Below the pieces are notes generated by a model, which had not been told where the DNA came from, did not search any database, and saw only the letters and a list, made by a program, of their open reading frames with translations. The position numbers were made by a program, and so were the translations under genes. A stretch of DNA of 64,000 nucleotides from Aliidiomarina sedimenti (GTDB lineage: Bacteria; Pseudomonadota; Gammaproteobacteria; Enterobacterales; Alteromonadaceae). The DNA is taken from the NCBI RefSeq assembly GCF_003986955.1, contig NZ_PIPN01000001.1, forward strand, positions 434,001-498,000. Reading direction: 5' to 3'. Below, piece after piece: positions 29,346 to 38,513 of this stretch (position 1 is the stretch's first letter; the number at the start of each line of letters is the position of its first letter).

Positions 29346-29388
29346 AATTTCTCCCAGCGTTGTTTAAGTGCTCAATCTTACTTGCGCA

Positions 29389-29409
29389 ACACCCTAAACA
29401 CAAGGGTGT
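29389..29409. promoter_or_regulatory. Inverted repeat in the dapA-bcp divergent region
   Basis: ACACCCT and AGGGTGT form a perfect 7-bp inverted repeat separated by 7 bases, in the middle of the 141-base interval between divergent dapA and bcp. It could be an operator; no T run supports termination. Confidence 0.3.
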
Positions 29410-29486
29410 AAACAACGACTGGCGGAATGCTTTACCCTATGTTTAGATAGATCACAGCAAACAAGATAACCACAAGGAGTTCCCCC

Positions 29487-29948
29487 ATGAAGACCCTGCA
29501 AGCGGGCGATCAAGCCCCAAAATTTGAACTACCGGATCAGCAAGGCAACCAGGTTGCACTGAGTGACTTATTAAAGTCGAACCGTGTTCTGGTCTATTTC
29601 TACCCAAAAGCGATGACCCCGGGCTGCACCGTCCAGGCACAGCAGCTGCGCGATCACAAAGACCAGCTGGCAGCCAAAAACACCGTTGCAGTGGGTATTA
29701 GCCCGGACGCTCCGAAACGGCTGGCTAAATTTACTGAACGCGATGACCTGAATTTCATTCTGCTGGGTGACGAAGACCATCAGGTGGCTGAACAGTTTGG
29801 TGTCTGGGGTTTAAAGAAATTCATGGGCAAAGAATACGATGGCATCCACCGGATCAGCTTTCTAATTGAGCAGGACGGCACTATCAGCCAGGTTTTCGAT
29901 AAATTTAAAACCAAAGAGCACCATCAGGTGGTCCTCGACGCGCTCTAA
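29487..29948 (+). CDS. bcp: Peroxiredoxin Bcp (thiol peroxidase)
   Basis: A 153-residue peroxiredoxin that reduces hydroperoxides. The peroxidatic Cys lies in MTPGCTVQAQQLRD. In E. coli Bcp the resolving Cys is five residues later; here that position is Gln, so the enzyme probably uses another thiol as reductant. The ATG follows AAGGAG. It is divergent from dapA, as in enterobacteria, but gcvR is absent between them. Confidence 0.92.
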   Translation: MKTLQAGDQAPKFELPDQQGNQVALSDLLKSNRVLVYFYPKAMTPGCTVQAQQLRDHKDQLAAKNTVAVGISPDAPKRLAKFTERDDLNFILLGDEDHQVAEQFGVWGLKKFMGKEYDGIHRISFLIEQDGTISQVFDKFKTKEHHQVVLDAL

Positions 29949-29959
29949 TTCACCATGGT

Positions 29960-30559
29960 CTAATCAGGCAGCTGCAACAACCAATTCAGCAGCTGCCGGT
30001 TCACCTCACTTAAGGTACCGCTCATCGCCGCCACCGCTTCATCAGCGTTTCCCGATCTGAATTCAACCTCAGCACTAAAACTTTCTGCGGCCAGTGACTG
30101 GCGGTTTGAGCGTTGCATTACGCCGACATGCAGTTCAATTCGTGCCACGGTTTGTCCGCTTTGCTGACGCACCGAAAAATCACCCAGTTCGGTCAACAAA
30201 ATCAGTTCACCCGACGCGCCATCCCGTTCATGGGTGACCGATTCAAATGCGCCGCTTGCCCGCAGCTCCTGCACTATCCGGCTCGCCAGCAGAATCGGTG
30301 CGCGGTCAGCGAGGCGCAAATTCTGCCAGTAGGCCTGGCCCTGAGCCGTTTGAAATACGCTCAGCCGCGCGCTGTCAAACGCCTGCACGGTTTCCGGCAG
30401 CCGCACTTCAAGGCTGTATGGCAGGCGTTGCTCAGCCTCAACGGCAGCCACCTCTGACGGCGCTGGTAAGTGGTAAATGCGGACCCGTTCTGGTTCAGGT
30501 AAAATGCTGCAGGCAGTGACAAGGCAGAGCCCAACCACAACTAGTATGAGCTGTTTCAT
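29960..30559 (-). CDS. ABC-type transport auxiliary lipoprotein (PqiC-like)
   Basis: A 199-residue lipoprotein with a lipobox ending VTAC (Cys near 17). It matches the ABC_trans_aux/PqiC type by length, the early YHLPAP segment and its place after an MCE gene. PqiC-type lipoproteins sit in the outer membrane and take part in lipid transport across the envelope. It overlaps the MCE gene by 4 bases and is the last gene of the transporter operon. Confidence 0.85.
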   Translation of the reverse strand: MKQLILVVVGLCLVTACSILPEPERVRIYHLPAPSEVAAVEAEQRLPYSLEVRLPETVQAFDSARLSVFQTAQGQAYWQNLRLADRAPILLASRIVQELRASGAFESVTHERDGASGELILLTELGDFSVRQQSGQTVARIELHVGVMQRSNRQSLAAESFSAEVEFRSGNADEAVAAMSGTLSEVNRQLLNWLLQLPD

Positions 30560-31473
30560 GGGTCCACTTCCTCCACTCGCTGGCGTTGTAGTAAGAACCC
30601 TTGCGGATTCTGCTCGATCTCACGAATTAAACGCTGTAATGAACGCATGGTGCGGCTGACATCTTCAATCGCCGGGCCGGTTTGTTGCATTCCCTGCAGC
30701 GTACGTTGCAGGGCTTCGTCGTTCTCCTGCAGTAAGTTCTGGATCTCCGTGCTGCTCTGAGCAATCGAATCCATCGCCCGTTGCAGTGACTGCAGCGATG
30801 CGTTTCCTTCTTCCTCTAACAAGCGTGCACTCTGCGTCGCCAGAGCGCCAAAGGCATTAATACTGACCCGTATCTCGGCCAGGGTCTCGCCAAGTTCATC
30901 GCGCTGTTCAGTCAACATCGCCGTCATTTGCTCGACATTATCGAGAATTCCCGCAACCCGCTGCGAGTTGTCATCAGAAAACATTGCATTCACATTCTGC
31001 ACCAGGTTGTTGATGTCGCCCAACAGGCTCTCACTGTTCGCCAGTAAGCGGTTCAGGCCCGACTGCTCAGCATGAATCACCGCCGGGTTCTCTGCGCTGC
31101 CGGTGAGACGCGGGCTCTCCGGAGTACCGCCATACAAACGGATCAGCGCACTCCCTGTGATATTAGCCAGACCCAACCGGGCGCCGGTATCTTCGCGCAC
31201 CGGAGTATCAGCATTGACCCGGATACGTACCCGCACCACCCGCGGGTCGTTGTCATCGAGGCGCAGGTTTTGCACGTCGCCCACGGTAATGCCACTGTAT
31301 TCCACCGGACTGCCAGGGGTCAGGCCACTGACTTCATCGCTAAAGACCACCTCGTAGTAATGCAGGTCCCGATCAATGTTGCTTTTACCTAACCACAGCG
31401 CGACCGCCACCATCAGCGCAACCGCGAGCAGGACAAAACTGCCGACTAACACATGGCGTGCATTTGTTTCCAT
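30556..31473 (-). CDS. MlaD-family MCE substrate-binding protein
   Basis: A 305-residue periplasmic MCE protein anchored by one N-terminal helix (about residues 8-27). The MCE domain (about 38-115) contains VSGLTPGSPVEYSGITVGDV. A long helical, probably coiled-coil region follows and should form the hexameric channel. It binds lipids for the ABC transporter encoded directly upstream, whose stop abuts the start codon. Confidence 0.9.
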   Translation of the reverse strand: METNARHVLVGSFVLLAVALMVAVALWLGKSNIDRDLHYYEVVFSDEVSGLTPGSPVEYSGITVGDVQNLRLDDNDPRVVRVRIRVNADTPVREDTGARLGLANITGSALIRLYGGTPESPRLTGSAENPAVIHAEQSGLNRLLANSESLLGDINNLVQNVNAMFSDDNSQRVAGILDNVEQMTAMLTEQRDELGETLAEIRVSINAFGALATQSARLLEEEGNASLQSLQRAMDSIAQSSTEIQNLLQENDEALQRTLQGMQQTGPAIEDVSRTMRSLQRLIREIEQNPQGFLLQRQRVEEVDP

Positions 31474-32271
31474 TTAAGCGTCCTCTTTTGCATTGACTGG
31501 GTGGCTTTTTCCATGTTGTGCGGCGCGACCGCGCGGCCCCTGAAAGTATGACTGAATCCATTGATCCGGATGCGTCGCCACACGTTCTGGGGTGTCCACC
31601 ACCAGCACTTTGCGCTCAGCCAGCACCGCGACCCGGTCACTGACTTTAAAAATACTATCTACATCGTGGGTGACCAGAAATACAGTTAATCCGAGCGCGC
31701 GCTGCACCGTGACTAACAGCTCATCAAAATCATTGGCGCCAATCGGGTCCAGCCCGGCGGTGGGTTCATCCAGAAACAGAAAATCCGGTTCCAGTATCAA
31801 GGCTCTGGCTAGCGCGACCCGTTTGATCATGCCCCCTGATAATGACTGCACACTGTTGTCAGCAACTGCAGACGACAGACCGACCAGACGCAACTTCATC
31901 AGCGCCAGTGCTTCCGCATCCTCTGCTGGCAATGACAAATGCTCCTGCAACGGCAGCAATACGTTTTCCAGCACAGTCAGCGACGAATACAGTGCTCCGC
32001 GTTGAAACAGAACTCCCATCCGCCGCTCCAGCTGCACGCGTTGCTCGCTGTCGGCGCGCAACAGATCAACGCCATCGACCTCAATCTGGCCTGCACTCGG
32101 CCGATGCAGCCCAAGAATACTGCGCATCAGCACCGACTTACCGGACCCCGAACCGCCCACCACGGTTAGAATTTCACCCTGCGCGACATCAAGATCCAGC
32201 TGCTCGTGAACCAGGTTGTCACCAAATTGGTTGTGCAGCCCCCGAACGCTGATAATTCCCTTGCTCACCAT
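31474..32271 (-). CDS. ABC transporter ATP-binding protein (MlaF-like)
   Basis: A 265-residue ATPase. Walker A is VGGSGSGKSVLMR, the signature is LSGGMIKRVALARAL, and Walker B is FLFLDEPTAGLDP followed by the switch His in VTHDV. It powers lipid movement with the MlaE-type permease. It overlaps the permease gene by 7 bases. Confidence 0.93.
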   Translation of the reverse strand: MVSKGIISVRGLHNQFGDNLVHEQLDLDVAQGEILTVVGGSGSGKSVLMRSILGLHRPSAGQIEVDGVDLLRADSEQRVQLERRMGVLFQRGALYSSLTVLENVLLPLQEHLSLPAEDAEALALMKLRLVGLSSAVADNSVQSLSGGMIKRVALARALILEPDFLFLDEPTAGLDPIGANDFDELLVTVQRALGLTVFLVTHDVDSIFKVSDRVAVLAERKVLVVDTPERVATHPDQWIQSYFQGPRGRAAQHGKSHPVNAKEDA

Positions 32272-33401
32272 CCCATCTCCAGGAAAAACAAAGCAAATAA
32301 AGCATCCAACAGGATTACCATAAATATCGACTGCACCACGCTGGAGGTTGTATGTTCACCCACTGACTGCGCGCTACCCGCCACTTTAAAGCCTTCCAGA
32401 CAGCCTATCAGGGCAATCACAAAGGCGAACACCGGCGCTTTACCCAAACCTACCCAGAAATGAACGGGTTCAATGTCGCGTGAAAAAATATGCATAAACA
32501 GCGCCGGTGAAATATCCAATGCCAGCCAGCACACCAACATGCCCCCCAACACTCCGCATAGCATCGCAATCAAGGTCAGTACCGGCAGGCTTATCAACAT
32601 CGCCAGTACACGCGGCAACACCAGCACTTCAACCGGGTTAAGCCCCTGCGCGCGCAATGCATCAATTTCCTCATTGGCTTTCATCGAGCCGAGCTGAGCG
32701 GTAAAAGCACTCGCGGTTCGCCCCGCCAGCAGTATCGCTGCCAGCAGGACTGCAAACTCGCGTAAGAAAGCAAACCCAACCAGGTTTACGGTGTAAACCG
32801 CGGCGCCAAATTCGTCCAGTACCCGGGCGCCGAGAAACGCAATCACCGCCCCGACCAAAAAAGTCAGCAGGGCAACAATTGGAATCGCGTTGACGCCAAT
32901 CTGTTCAACCTGCGCCGCGGTAGCGGTATAACGCCAGCGTGAGGGGCGAAAAAGAGTCCTGCTCAGGTTATCCAGCGCCAGTCCGAGAAAGGCCAGTAGC
33001 TGCTTTTGTTGCTGCAGGACACTGCAGGTTACCCGGCCTATCTGCTCCAGCCATTGCAGTAGCGGGTTGTCCCCGCGGTGCTGCGGTGCTTGCTCGTCTT
33101 TACAGGCTTGCAATACCAGTGTCGCCAGCTTCTGTTGTTGCCCGGCTAACTGCGCAGTTTCAATCAGTTCAGTACCAAAATACTGCTGCAGGAGAAACAC
33201 CCCTGCACTATCAAGGCGACTGATATCACGACCATCCAGTGTTCTGACCGCAGTGATTTGCGTATCGCTCAGCGCATTCAGCGCCGCTTTTGCCTGCTCA
33301 TACTGCTGCAATGTCCAGTCGCCGCATAAGCGCAGTTGCTGTTCCGCGGAGTCCTGATTATCGCTCTGCTCAGAGTGCTCGATATGCGGTCGATGCGACA
33401 C
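32265..33401 (-). CDS. MlaE-family permease with N-terminal STAS-like domain
   Basis: A 378-residue inner-membrane permease. Residues 20-110 look like a STAS domain (LRLCGDWTLQQYEQ, ISRLDSAGVFLLQQ). The rest is the MlaE fold with about five helices, including FLREFAVLLAAILLAGRTASAF-like segments and MKANEEIDALRAQGLNP. In the Mla system the STAS protein (MlaB) is separate; here it is fused. First gene of the four-gene lipid transport operon (permease, ATPase, MCE, lipoprotein). Transport direction is not readable. Confidence 0.9.
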   Translation of the reverse strand: MSHRPHIEHSEQSDNQDSAEQQLRLCGDWTLQQYEQAKAALNALSDTQITAVRTLDGRDISRLDSAGVFLLQQYFGTELIETAQLAGQQQKLATLVLQACKDEQAPQHRGDNPLLQWLEQIGRVTCSVLQQQKQLLAFLGLALDNLSRTLFRPSRWRYTATAAQVEQIGVNAIPIVALLTFLVGAVIAFLGARVLDEFGAAVYTVNLVGFAFLREFAVLLAAILLAGRTASAFTAQLGSMKANEEIDALRAQGLNPVEVLVLPRVLAMLISLPVLTLIAMLCGVLGGMLVCWLALDISPALFMHIFSRDIEPVHFWVGLGKAPVFAFVIALIGCLEGFKVAGSAQSVGEHTTSSVVQSIFMVILLDALFALFFLEMGW

Positions 33402-33508
33402 GTTGCGATCCTTTTAATTGACTGTGGCCGACAAAGTTTTCTATAACCATTACGTCATAAACATATCACAGCGCTGAATTGCCGCCAGTTCACCGCCCGT
33501 TTAGTTTG

Positions 33509-34543
33509 CTATGGAACAAGTAATTGATTCATAGTGCTAATCACCTGTTCAACCTGAGCACTGCTGATATCAAGGTGGGTCACCAGACGCATCGCCTGTT
33601 GCGGCGGTACCAGAATGCCCTGTTCGCGTAATTCAGCCGACAATTGTCTGGCCTGCTCAGGATCCACAAAATTCAGATACACCATATTGGTTTGTGCTGG
33701 CTCGACGCTAAACTGGCCATGTTTTGACGCAATTTCACTTAGTCCCTCAGCCAGACGCTGCGCGTGGTGATGGTCTTCCGCCAGGCGCTGAACATGATTA
33801 TCCAACGCATAGTCGACCGCTGCGGCAAGCACTCCGGCCTGACGCATACCGCCGCCAAGCATTTTCCGCCAACGCCGGGCGCGCCCGACAATCGCTGCAG
33901 ACCCACATAGCATCGACCCAACAGGCGCACCCAGGCCTTTCGAAAAGCACACCGACACACTGTCAAACGGGGCCGCTAATTCAGCCACCGACAAACCAGT
34001 TGCTATGCTCGCATTGAATAAACGGGCACCATCAAGATGCAAATTCAGGCCGTATTTATCCGCCAGCTCGCGCGCTTCCAGCATTGCCTGCTGTGGCACA
34101 ACTTTGCCAACGTGGGTATTCTCCAGCGCTATCAGCCGCGAAATAGGAAAATGCGGGTCATCGGCCTTAATCGCGCCTTCAATATCGCTAATCTGCACAC
34201 TGCCATCAGCCTGCAGCGGAAGCGTTTGCGGCACAATACCGCCCAGCACCGCCGCGCCACCCGCTTCATATTTGTAAGTGTGGTATGGCGCCCCGACCAG
34301 ATACTCTTCACCGCGCTGACACTGACTCATAATACCGAGCAGGTTACTCTGCGTGCCGCTGCTGCAGAACAAGGCTGCCTCCTTGCCAAGCAGTCCGGCG
34401 ACGCGTTGCTCAAGGGCATTCACCGTCGGGTCTTCCCCGTACACATCGTCGCCGACTTGCGCGGAGGCCATGGCATCGCGCATCGCCGGGGTCGGTTTAG
34501 TTAGGGTATCGCTGCGTAAATCAATCATGGGTTCCGGCTGCAT
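33509..34543 (-). CDS. ltaE: Low-specificity L-threonine aldolase
   Basis: A 344-residue PLP enzyme that cleaves threonine and allo-threonine to glycine and acetaldehyde. It shows DLRSDTLTKPTPAMR at the N-terminus, GDDVYGEDPTVN, LHLDGARLFNA and the PLP-binding Lys region SVCFSKGLGAPVGS. Length is normal. It is divergent from the Pmp3-like gene, with a tandem repeat between them. Confidence 0.94.
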   Translation of the reverse strand: MQPEPMIDLRSDTLTKPTPAMRDAMASAQVGDDVYGEDPTVNALEQRVAGLLGKEAALFCSSGTQSNLLGIMSQCQRGEEYLVGAPYHTYKYEAGGAAVLGGIVPQTLPLQADGSVQISDIEGAIKADDPHFPISRLIALENTHVGKVVPQQAMLEARELADKYGLNLHLDGARLFNASIATGLSVAELAAPFDSVSVCFSKGLGAPVGSMLCGSAAIVGRARRWRKMLGGGMRQAGVLAAAVDYALDNHVQRLAEDHHHAQRLAEGLSEIASKHGQFSVEPAQTNMVYLNFVDPEQARQLSAELREQGILVPPQQAMRLVTHLDISSAQVEQVISTMNQLLVP

Positions 34544-34561
34544 TCAGCATCTCCTGAAATT

Positions 34562-34606
34562 TTAACTACACTTATTTCGACTACACGTATTTTAACTACA
34601 CTTATT
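34562..34606. repeat. Three tandem 15-bp repeats between ltaE and a Pmp3-like gene
   Basis: Three contiguous 15-base units at 34562-34576, 34577-34591 and 34592-34606. Units 1 and 3 are identical (TTAACTACACTTATT); unit 2 differs at three positions. All share ACTACAC. They lie in the 95-base divergent promoter region and could be binding sites. Confidence 0.7.
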
Positions 34607-34638
34607 AGTACACCGTTGTACACAAGGAGTTTTTTACT

Positions 34639-34809
34639 ATGCGAATTCTTATCGCGATCTTATTACCCTGGCTGGCATTTTTCACCATCGGCCGTCCATT
34701 CGCAGGTATTATTTGTCTTATCCTTCAGTTGACTTTGATCGGTTGGGCTCCAGCCGCTATCTGGGCCGCTTTCTCAGTCAACAAGCATTACGTTGATAAA
34801 AACACCTGA
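34639..34809 (+). CDS. YqaE/Pmp3-family small membrane protein
   Basis: A 56-residue protein with two hydrophobic segments (FTIGRPFAGIICLILQL and GWAPAAIWAAFSV) and a polar tail. This is the pattern of the Pmp3/YqaE family, often stress induced. AAGGAG lies 10 bases upstream of the ATG. It is monocistronic, with tandem repeats upstream and a terminator downstream. Confidence 0.85.
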   Translation: MRILIAILLPWLAFFTIGRPFAGIICLILQLTLIGWAPAAIWAAFSVNKHYVDKNT

Positions 34810-34852
34810 TTAAAGAGCGTGATAATTTTTCTAACCAACGTGTTTCTAAATA

Positions 34853-34886
34853 AAAACGCCGGCGCTTGAGAAAACGCCGGCGTTTT
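34853..34886. terminator. Bidirectional intrinsic terminator
   Basis: Perfect 12-bp stem (34853-34864 with 34875-34886) including A and T flanks, loop of 10. It serves the Pmp3-like gene on the plus strand and the M13 peptidase gene on the minus strand. Confidence 0.85.
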
Positions 34887-34942
34887 GCTGTCCCCCACCC
34901 AGGTGTCTAACCTAAGTGTCTAACCTGAAACATGCACTAAGA

Positions 34943-37015
34943 CTACCAGATTTTTACCCGCACCTCTTCACCACGGTACATGTCATCATCTTCACTGACA
35001 TCATAGGCTTCATAGAATTCAGGCATATTAGACAAGACACCTAACACGCGGTATTTACCCGGCGAATGAGGACCCTGCACCACCTGACGACGCAAGGCTT
35101 CATCGCGGAATTTAATCCGCCAGATCTGACCCCAGCCAGCAAAGAAACGCTGCTCCGCAGTCATGCCATCAATCTCAGGTCCGGCTTCACCATTCAGTGA
35201 GTTCTGGTAAGCGCGGTAGGAAACCGTTAAGCCACCCAAATCAGCAATGTTCTCACCCAGCCCCAGGGCGCCCTGCAATTGCAGGTCGTCGATGGGATTA
35301 AAGGCACTGTACTGATCAATCATTTGTTGAGCACGCTCGGTAAACTGGCTCTCGTCTTCAGCGCTCCACCAGTCACGCAGGTTGCCCTCGCCATCTGAAC
35401 GACGACCCTGGTCATCAAAACCATGGGTGATTTCATGGCCAATAACGCCGCCAATGGCGCCGTAGTTAACCGCGTCATCCGCTTCTACATTGAAAAACGG
35501 CGGCTGCAGAATAGCGGCCGGGAATACAATCTCGTTCATGGTGGAACGATAATAAGCATTCACCGTTTGTGGCGTCATGCCCCAGTCATCCGGATCAACT
35601 TCTTCACCCAGACGGTCAATCATGCGCTGATATTCACACTGACTGCTGCGCTGCATATTGCCGTACAGATCGTCAGCGACAATGTTGAGGCAGTCATAGT
35701 CACGCCACTTGCTCGGGTAGCCAATTTTAGCGGTAAAGGTCGACAGCTTGGCCTGCGCTTCCTCTTTTGTTTCGTCCGTCATCCACTCAAGGTCATTGAT
35801 TGCACCTTCGAACGCTACCATCAGGTTATCGATCATGTCCTGCATACGTTCGGCAGAGGCTTCCTGATAATGGCGGGCGACATACTCTTCACCCACCATA
35901 AAACCAAGTGCGTTCTCAACCATTGAAACACCACGCTTCTCGCGGTCACGCTGTTCTTCTAAACCTTGTAAAACCCGGCCATAAAAGTCGAAACTGGTGT
36001 CTGCAATTGCAGCCGGCAGGATCTCTGCAGACTGACGCAAAGTATGAAAACGCAGATAGGTTTGCCAGTCGGCCAGATCTACGTCGTCATACATCGCCGC
36101 AAAATCAGCAAAATAGGTCGGCTGACGCACTACCACCTCATTAATATCGACCTCAGCGGCAGCAAAGAAAGCGCTCCAGTCAAAGCCTGGCGCCTGTTCA
36201 GCCAGTTCATCCACAGTCAGTTTATTGTAGGTTGCCTGACGGTCACGGTTCTGTACCCGGCTCCACTGTGACTGCGCCAGTTTGCTTTCCAATGCCACTA
36301 TGGTCTCAGCAGCCTGCTCGCCGCCTTCCCACTCAGCCGCCTCATACAGGGCCACAATGAAGGCTTTGTATTGTTGCAGCAGTTGCTGATTGCTTTCGCT
36401 GTCGTTGACGTAGTAATCGCGGTCCGGCAACCCAAGGCCAGCCTGACTGATACCGGTAATATACTGATCAGACTGCATTTGATCCTGGCCCACGAACAGC
36501 GCCACCGGAATACCAGCGCGACTGCGTTGCTGCTGGCCCCAGAACGATGCCAGCTGGTCATGGCTCTCAAGTTCGTCAATACGCGCCAGGGCGTCATCCA
36601 AGGGGCTTAAACCACGCTCTTCAATTTGCTCTTCATTCAGGAACGAGCGATACAGATCGCCAATTTTTTGCGCATCGCTGCCTTCTTCTGCATCCTGCTC
36701 AGCAAACTCTTTCACGATCGCCAGAACCTGCTGTTCAGCGCGTTCGCGCAATTCATCGAAACTTCCCCAGCGCGCCCGATCCGTCGGAATGTCCGTGCGT
36801 TCCAGCCACTGGCCATTGATATAACGAAAGAAATCGTCCTGCGGGCGAACACTGGTATCCATATTCTCCAGTTCAACGCCGGAGGTCAGTTCACCATATT
36901 CGCTGCTAACTGTGCTGCTCTGCTTGTCATTGTCTGTCGAAGACGGTTCCGAACAGGCGGCCGTTCCCAGCGCCATTGCTACACTAAGTGCGAGTAAAGA
37001 TGTGCGTGTGATCAA
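34943..37015 (-). CDS. M13-family (PepO/neprilysin-like) metallopeptidase lipoprotein
   Basis: A 690-residue zinc endopeptidase. The N-terminus has a lipobox ending GTAAC, so it is a lipoprotein. The M13 N-domain follows (RPQDDFFRYINGQWL), then NEIVFPAAILQPPFF, the zinc motif VIGHEITHGFDDQG (near 528), and ENIADLGG with the third ligand. The start is TTG, chosen because AGGGGA lies six bases upstream and the next ATG would remove the signal peptide. It follows the ygjV-like gene by 10 bases. Confidence 0.92.
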   Translation of the reverse strand: MITRTSLLALSVAMALGTAACSEPSSTDNDKQSSTVSSEYGELTSGVELENMDTSVRPQDDFFRYINGQWLERTDIPTDRARWGSFDELRERAEQQVLAIVKEFAEQDAEEGSDAQKIGDLYRSFLNEEQIEERGLSPLDDALARIDELESHDQLASFWGQQQRSRAGIPVALFVGQDQMQSDQYITGISQAGLGLPDRDYYVNDSESNQQLLQQYKAFIVALYEAAEWEGGEQAAETIVALESKLAQSQWSRVQNRDRQATYNKLTVDELAEQAPGFDWSAFFAAAEVDINEVVVRQPTYFADFAAMYDDVDLADWQTYLRFHTLRQSAEILPAAIADTSFDFYGRVLQGLEEQRDREKRGVSMVENALGFMVGEEYVARHYQEASAERMQDMIDNLMVAFEGAINDLEWMTDETKEEAQAKLSTFTAKIGYPSKWRDYDCLNIVADDLYGNMQRSSQCEYQRMIDRLGEEVDPDDWGMTPQTVNAYYRSTMNEIVFPAAILQPPFFNVEADDAVNYGAIGGVIGHEITHGFDDQGRRSDGEGNLRDWWSAEDESQFTERAQQMIDQYSAFNPIDDLQLQGALGLGENIADLGGLTVSYRAYQNSLNGEAGPEIDGMTAEQRFFAGWGQIWRIKFRDEALRRQVVQGPHSPGKYRVLGVLSNMPEFYEAYDVSEDDDMYRGEEVRVKIW

Positions 37016-37025
37016 AATGAGTCCC

Positions 37026-37550
37026 CTATAATTTACGAGCGCTTTCTATGGCCTTATGCCGACGCTCTTGATACATCTTGCTAAAAATACTGGTGAAGTT
37101 ACTGATATTAAACAACACCCCAAAAACACTGCCGACCGCTACGGCATAGATAAGCCCCAGGCCTTCGGCGAGAATAAACCAGCGACGGATACTCTGCGCA
37201 CTTTCCAGCACGATCGAGCCGACCGTAAAGACCAACGAAGAGGCGTAGGCGATAAAAAGTAACGCGCTATTGCCAATAACAAACCACTCCCACAGGCAAA
37301 ACACCACATTGAACAGGACGAACAAATACAGAATCCAACGCTGACGGTACTTCATCGCAACGATATTGCGCACCGCGCCTAACAGCAGCGTTATGCCCGC
37401 GGCCATCGCCCCGAGCAGGAAAAAATGCCAGCTTAAAAACAGCAGTGCCAGCGCGGACACCAAACGATATCGATTAATCGTATTCTGGCGGTAGCCAATG
37501 AAGTTGACGATCAGTGCCAAAGCACCGAACAGATGCAGCGCGTAATCCAA
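37026..37550 (-). CDS. YgjV-family inner membrane protein
   Basis: A 174-residue hydrophobic protein with about five or six membrane segments and a basic C-terminal tail. It resembles E. coli YgjV, whose function is unknown. The 10-base gap to the M13 gene suggests co-transcription, though the two products have no evident functional tie. Confidence 0.75.
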   Translation of the reverse strand: MDYALHLFGALALIVNFIGYRQNTINRYRLVSALALLFLSWHFFLLGAMAAGITLLLGAVRNIVAMKYRQRWILYLFVLFNVVFCLWEWFVIGNSALLFIAYASSLVFTVGSIVLESAQSIRRWFILAEGLGLIYAVAVGSVFGVLFNISNFTSIFSKMYQERRHKAIESARKL

Positions 37551-37561
37551 GGTTTTTACCC

Positions 37562-37978
37562 TTACTCTATGGCGAAGGTATTGTTCTGAAACTCGTAGTC
37601 GACCACCAGCCCGGACTGATTAAAAAGCACATTAAGAGCCTTCAGCCCTGCCTGACCGCGGCCTTCGTCACGAAACTGATGCGAATAATTCCAGTAAACC
37701 TCTTCACCACTGCGGGTTACCGAATGGGGCCGCCCGAACCAGTTGGCGATTTGCCCGCTGTGGGTTTGCCCGCGAATAATAAGTCGATCCACATCGTCCT
37801 GTTGCAGGGTATCAAAGGATTGTCGTTGTCCGGCGGAGCTCCGGGCCGAGTCGCGCTGGCCAGGGATCTGGCTGGTAGCCGGGTCAGTCGGTGACTCATT
37901 CACCGAGCGCGTTGTCGTGGTACAGGCCGCAAGCAACAAGGATACTGTAAAAATCAGACCCGACTGTAGGGTGTTCAT
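37562..37978 (-). CDS. Small BamE/SmpA-like lipoprotein
   Basis: A 138-residue lipoprotein: signal with lipobox ending LAAC, a Ser/Thr-rich linker, then a compact domain with NWFGRPHSVTRSGEEVYWNY that resembles the SmpA/BamE-like fold. The resemblance is weak. The start ATG at 37978 follows GAGGAGG; a longer frame to 38056 would overlap the DUF192 gene. It is the last gene of a run with waaA, kdkA and DUF192. Confidence 0.65.
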   Translation of the reverse strand: MNTLQSGLIFTVSLLLAACTTTTRSVNESPTDPATSQIPGQRDSARSSAGQRQSFDTLQQDDVDRLIIRGQTHSGQIANWFGRPHSVTRSGEEVYWNYSHQFRDEGRGQAGLKALNVLFNQSGLVVDYEFQNNTFAIE

Positions 37979-37988
37979 CGCATCCTCC

Positions 37989-38513
37989 TCACCAGTTATC
38001 CCACGGCGACTGCTGGCATTCCTGGTCATAGACATAATCACCGACCTCAATACCAAAGTCAGCGAAGGCCCCGGCGTTTAATTCAAGTGCCGCTCGAGCC
38101 GGTTGCTCGGAGGGGTAGCTGCGACACTGTGCAGGGTCGCCACTGCCACACGGCTCCATCGTTTCAATCTGCAGGATCTCGCCATCCGCGGCCAGATACG
38201 CAATATCCAGCGGCAACAGAGTCTGATACATCCAGAACGCGCGACGTTCGCTAAACAGGTAATAGAACAACATACCGCCCCGCTCGTCTAACTCTGTGCG
38301 CTGCATCAGGCCGCGGGCGCGGCTTGCAAAGTCACGGGCCAGCTCAACCTTAACCATTTCTGTCTGTTCCTGAGCCGAGCCCTGTTGCGGACTATAAAGG
38401 CACAGATCAATTTCCTGGACAGAGTCGCTTTCCAGGCTGGCTGAACAGGCCAGACTACCGCCCAGGCCCAACACTATTACACTCGCCAGGCTTATACGTC
38501 GTGTCGAATTCAC
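37989..38513 (-). CDS. DUF192 exported protein
   Basis: A 174-residue protein with an N-terminal signal peptide ending in a possible lipobox (SLAC). The DUF192 domain follows: ARDFASRARGLMQRTEL, GGMLFYY, FWMYQTLLPLDIAYL. The family's biochemical role is unsettled. It overlaps kdkA by 4 bases. Confidence 0.85.
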   Translation of the reverse strand: MNSTRRISLASVIVLGLGGSLACSASLESDSVQEIDLCLYSPQQGSAQEQTEMVKVELARDFASRARGLMQRTELDERGGMLFYYLFSERRAFWMYQTLLPLDIAYLAADGEILQIETMEPCGSGDPAQCRSYPSEQPARAALELNAGAFADFGIEVGDYVYDQECQQSPWDNW

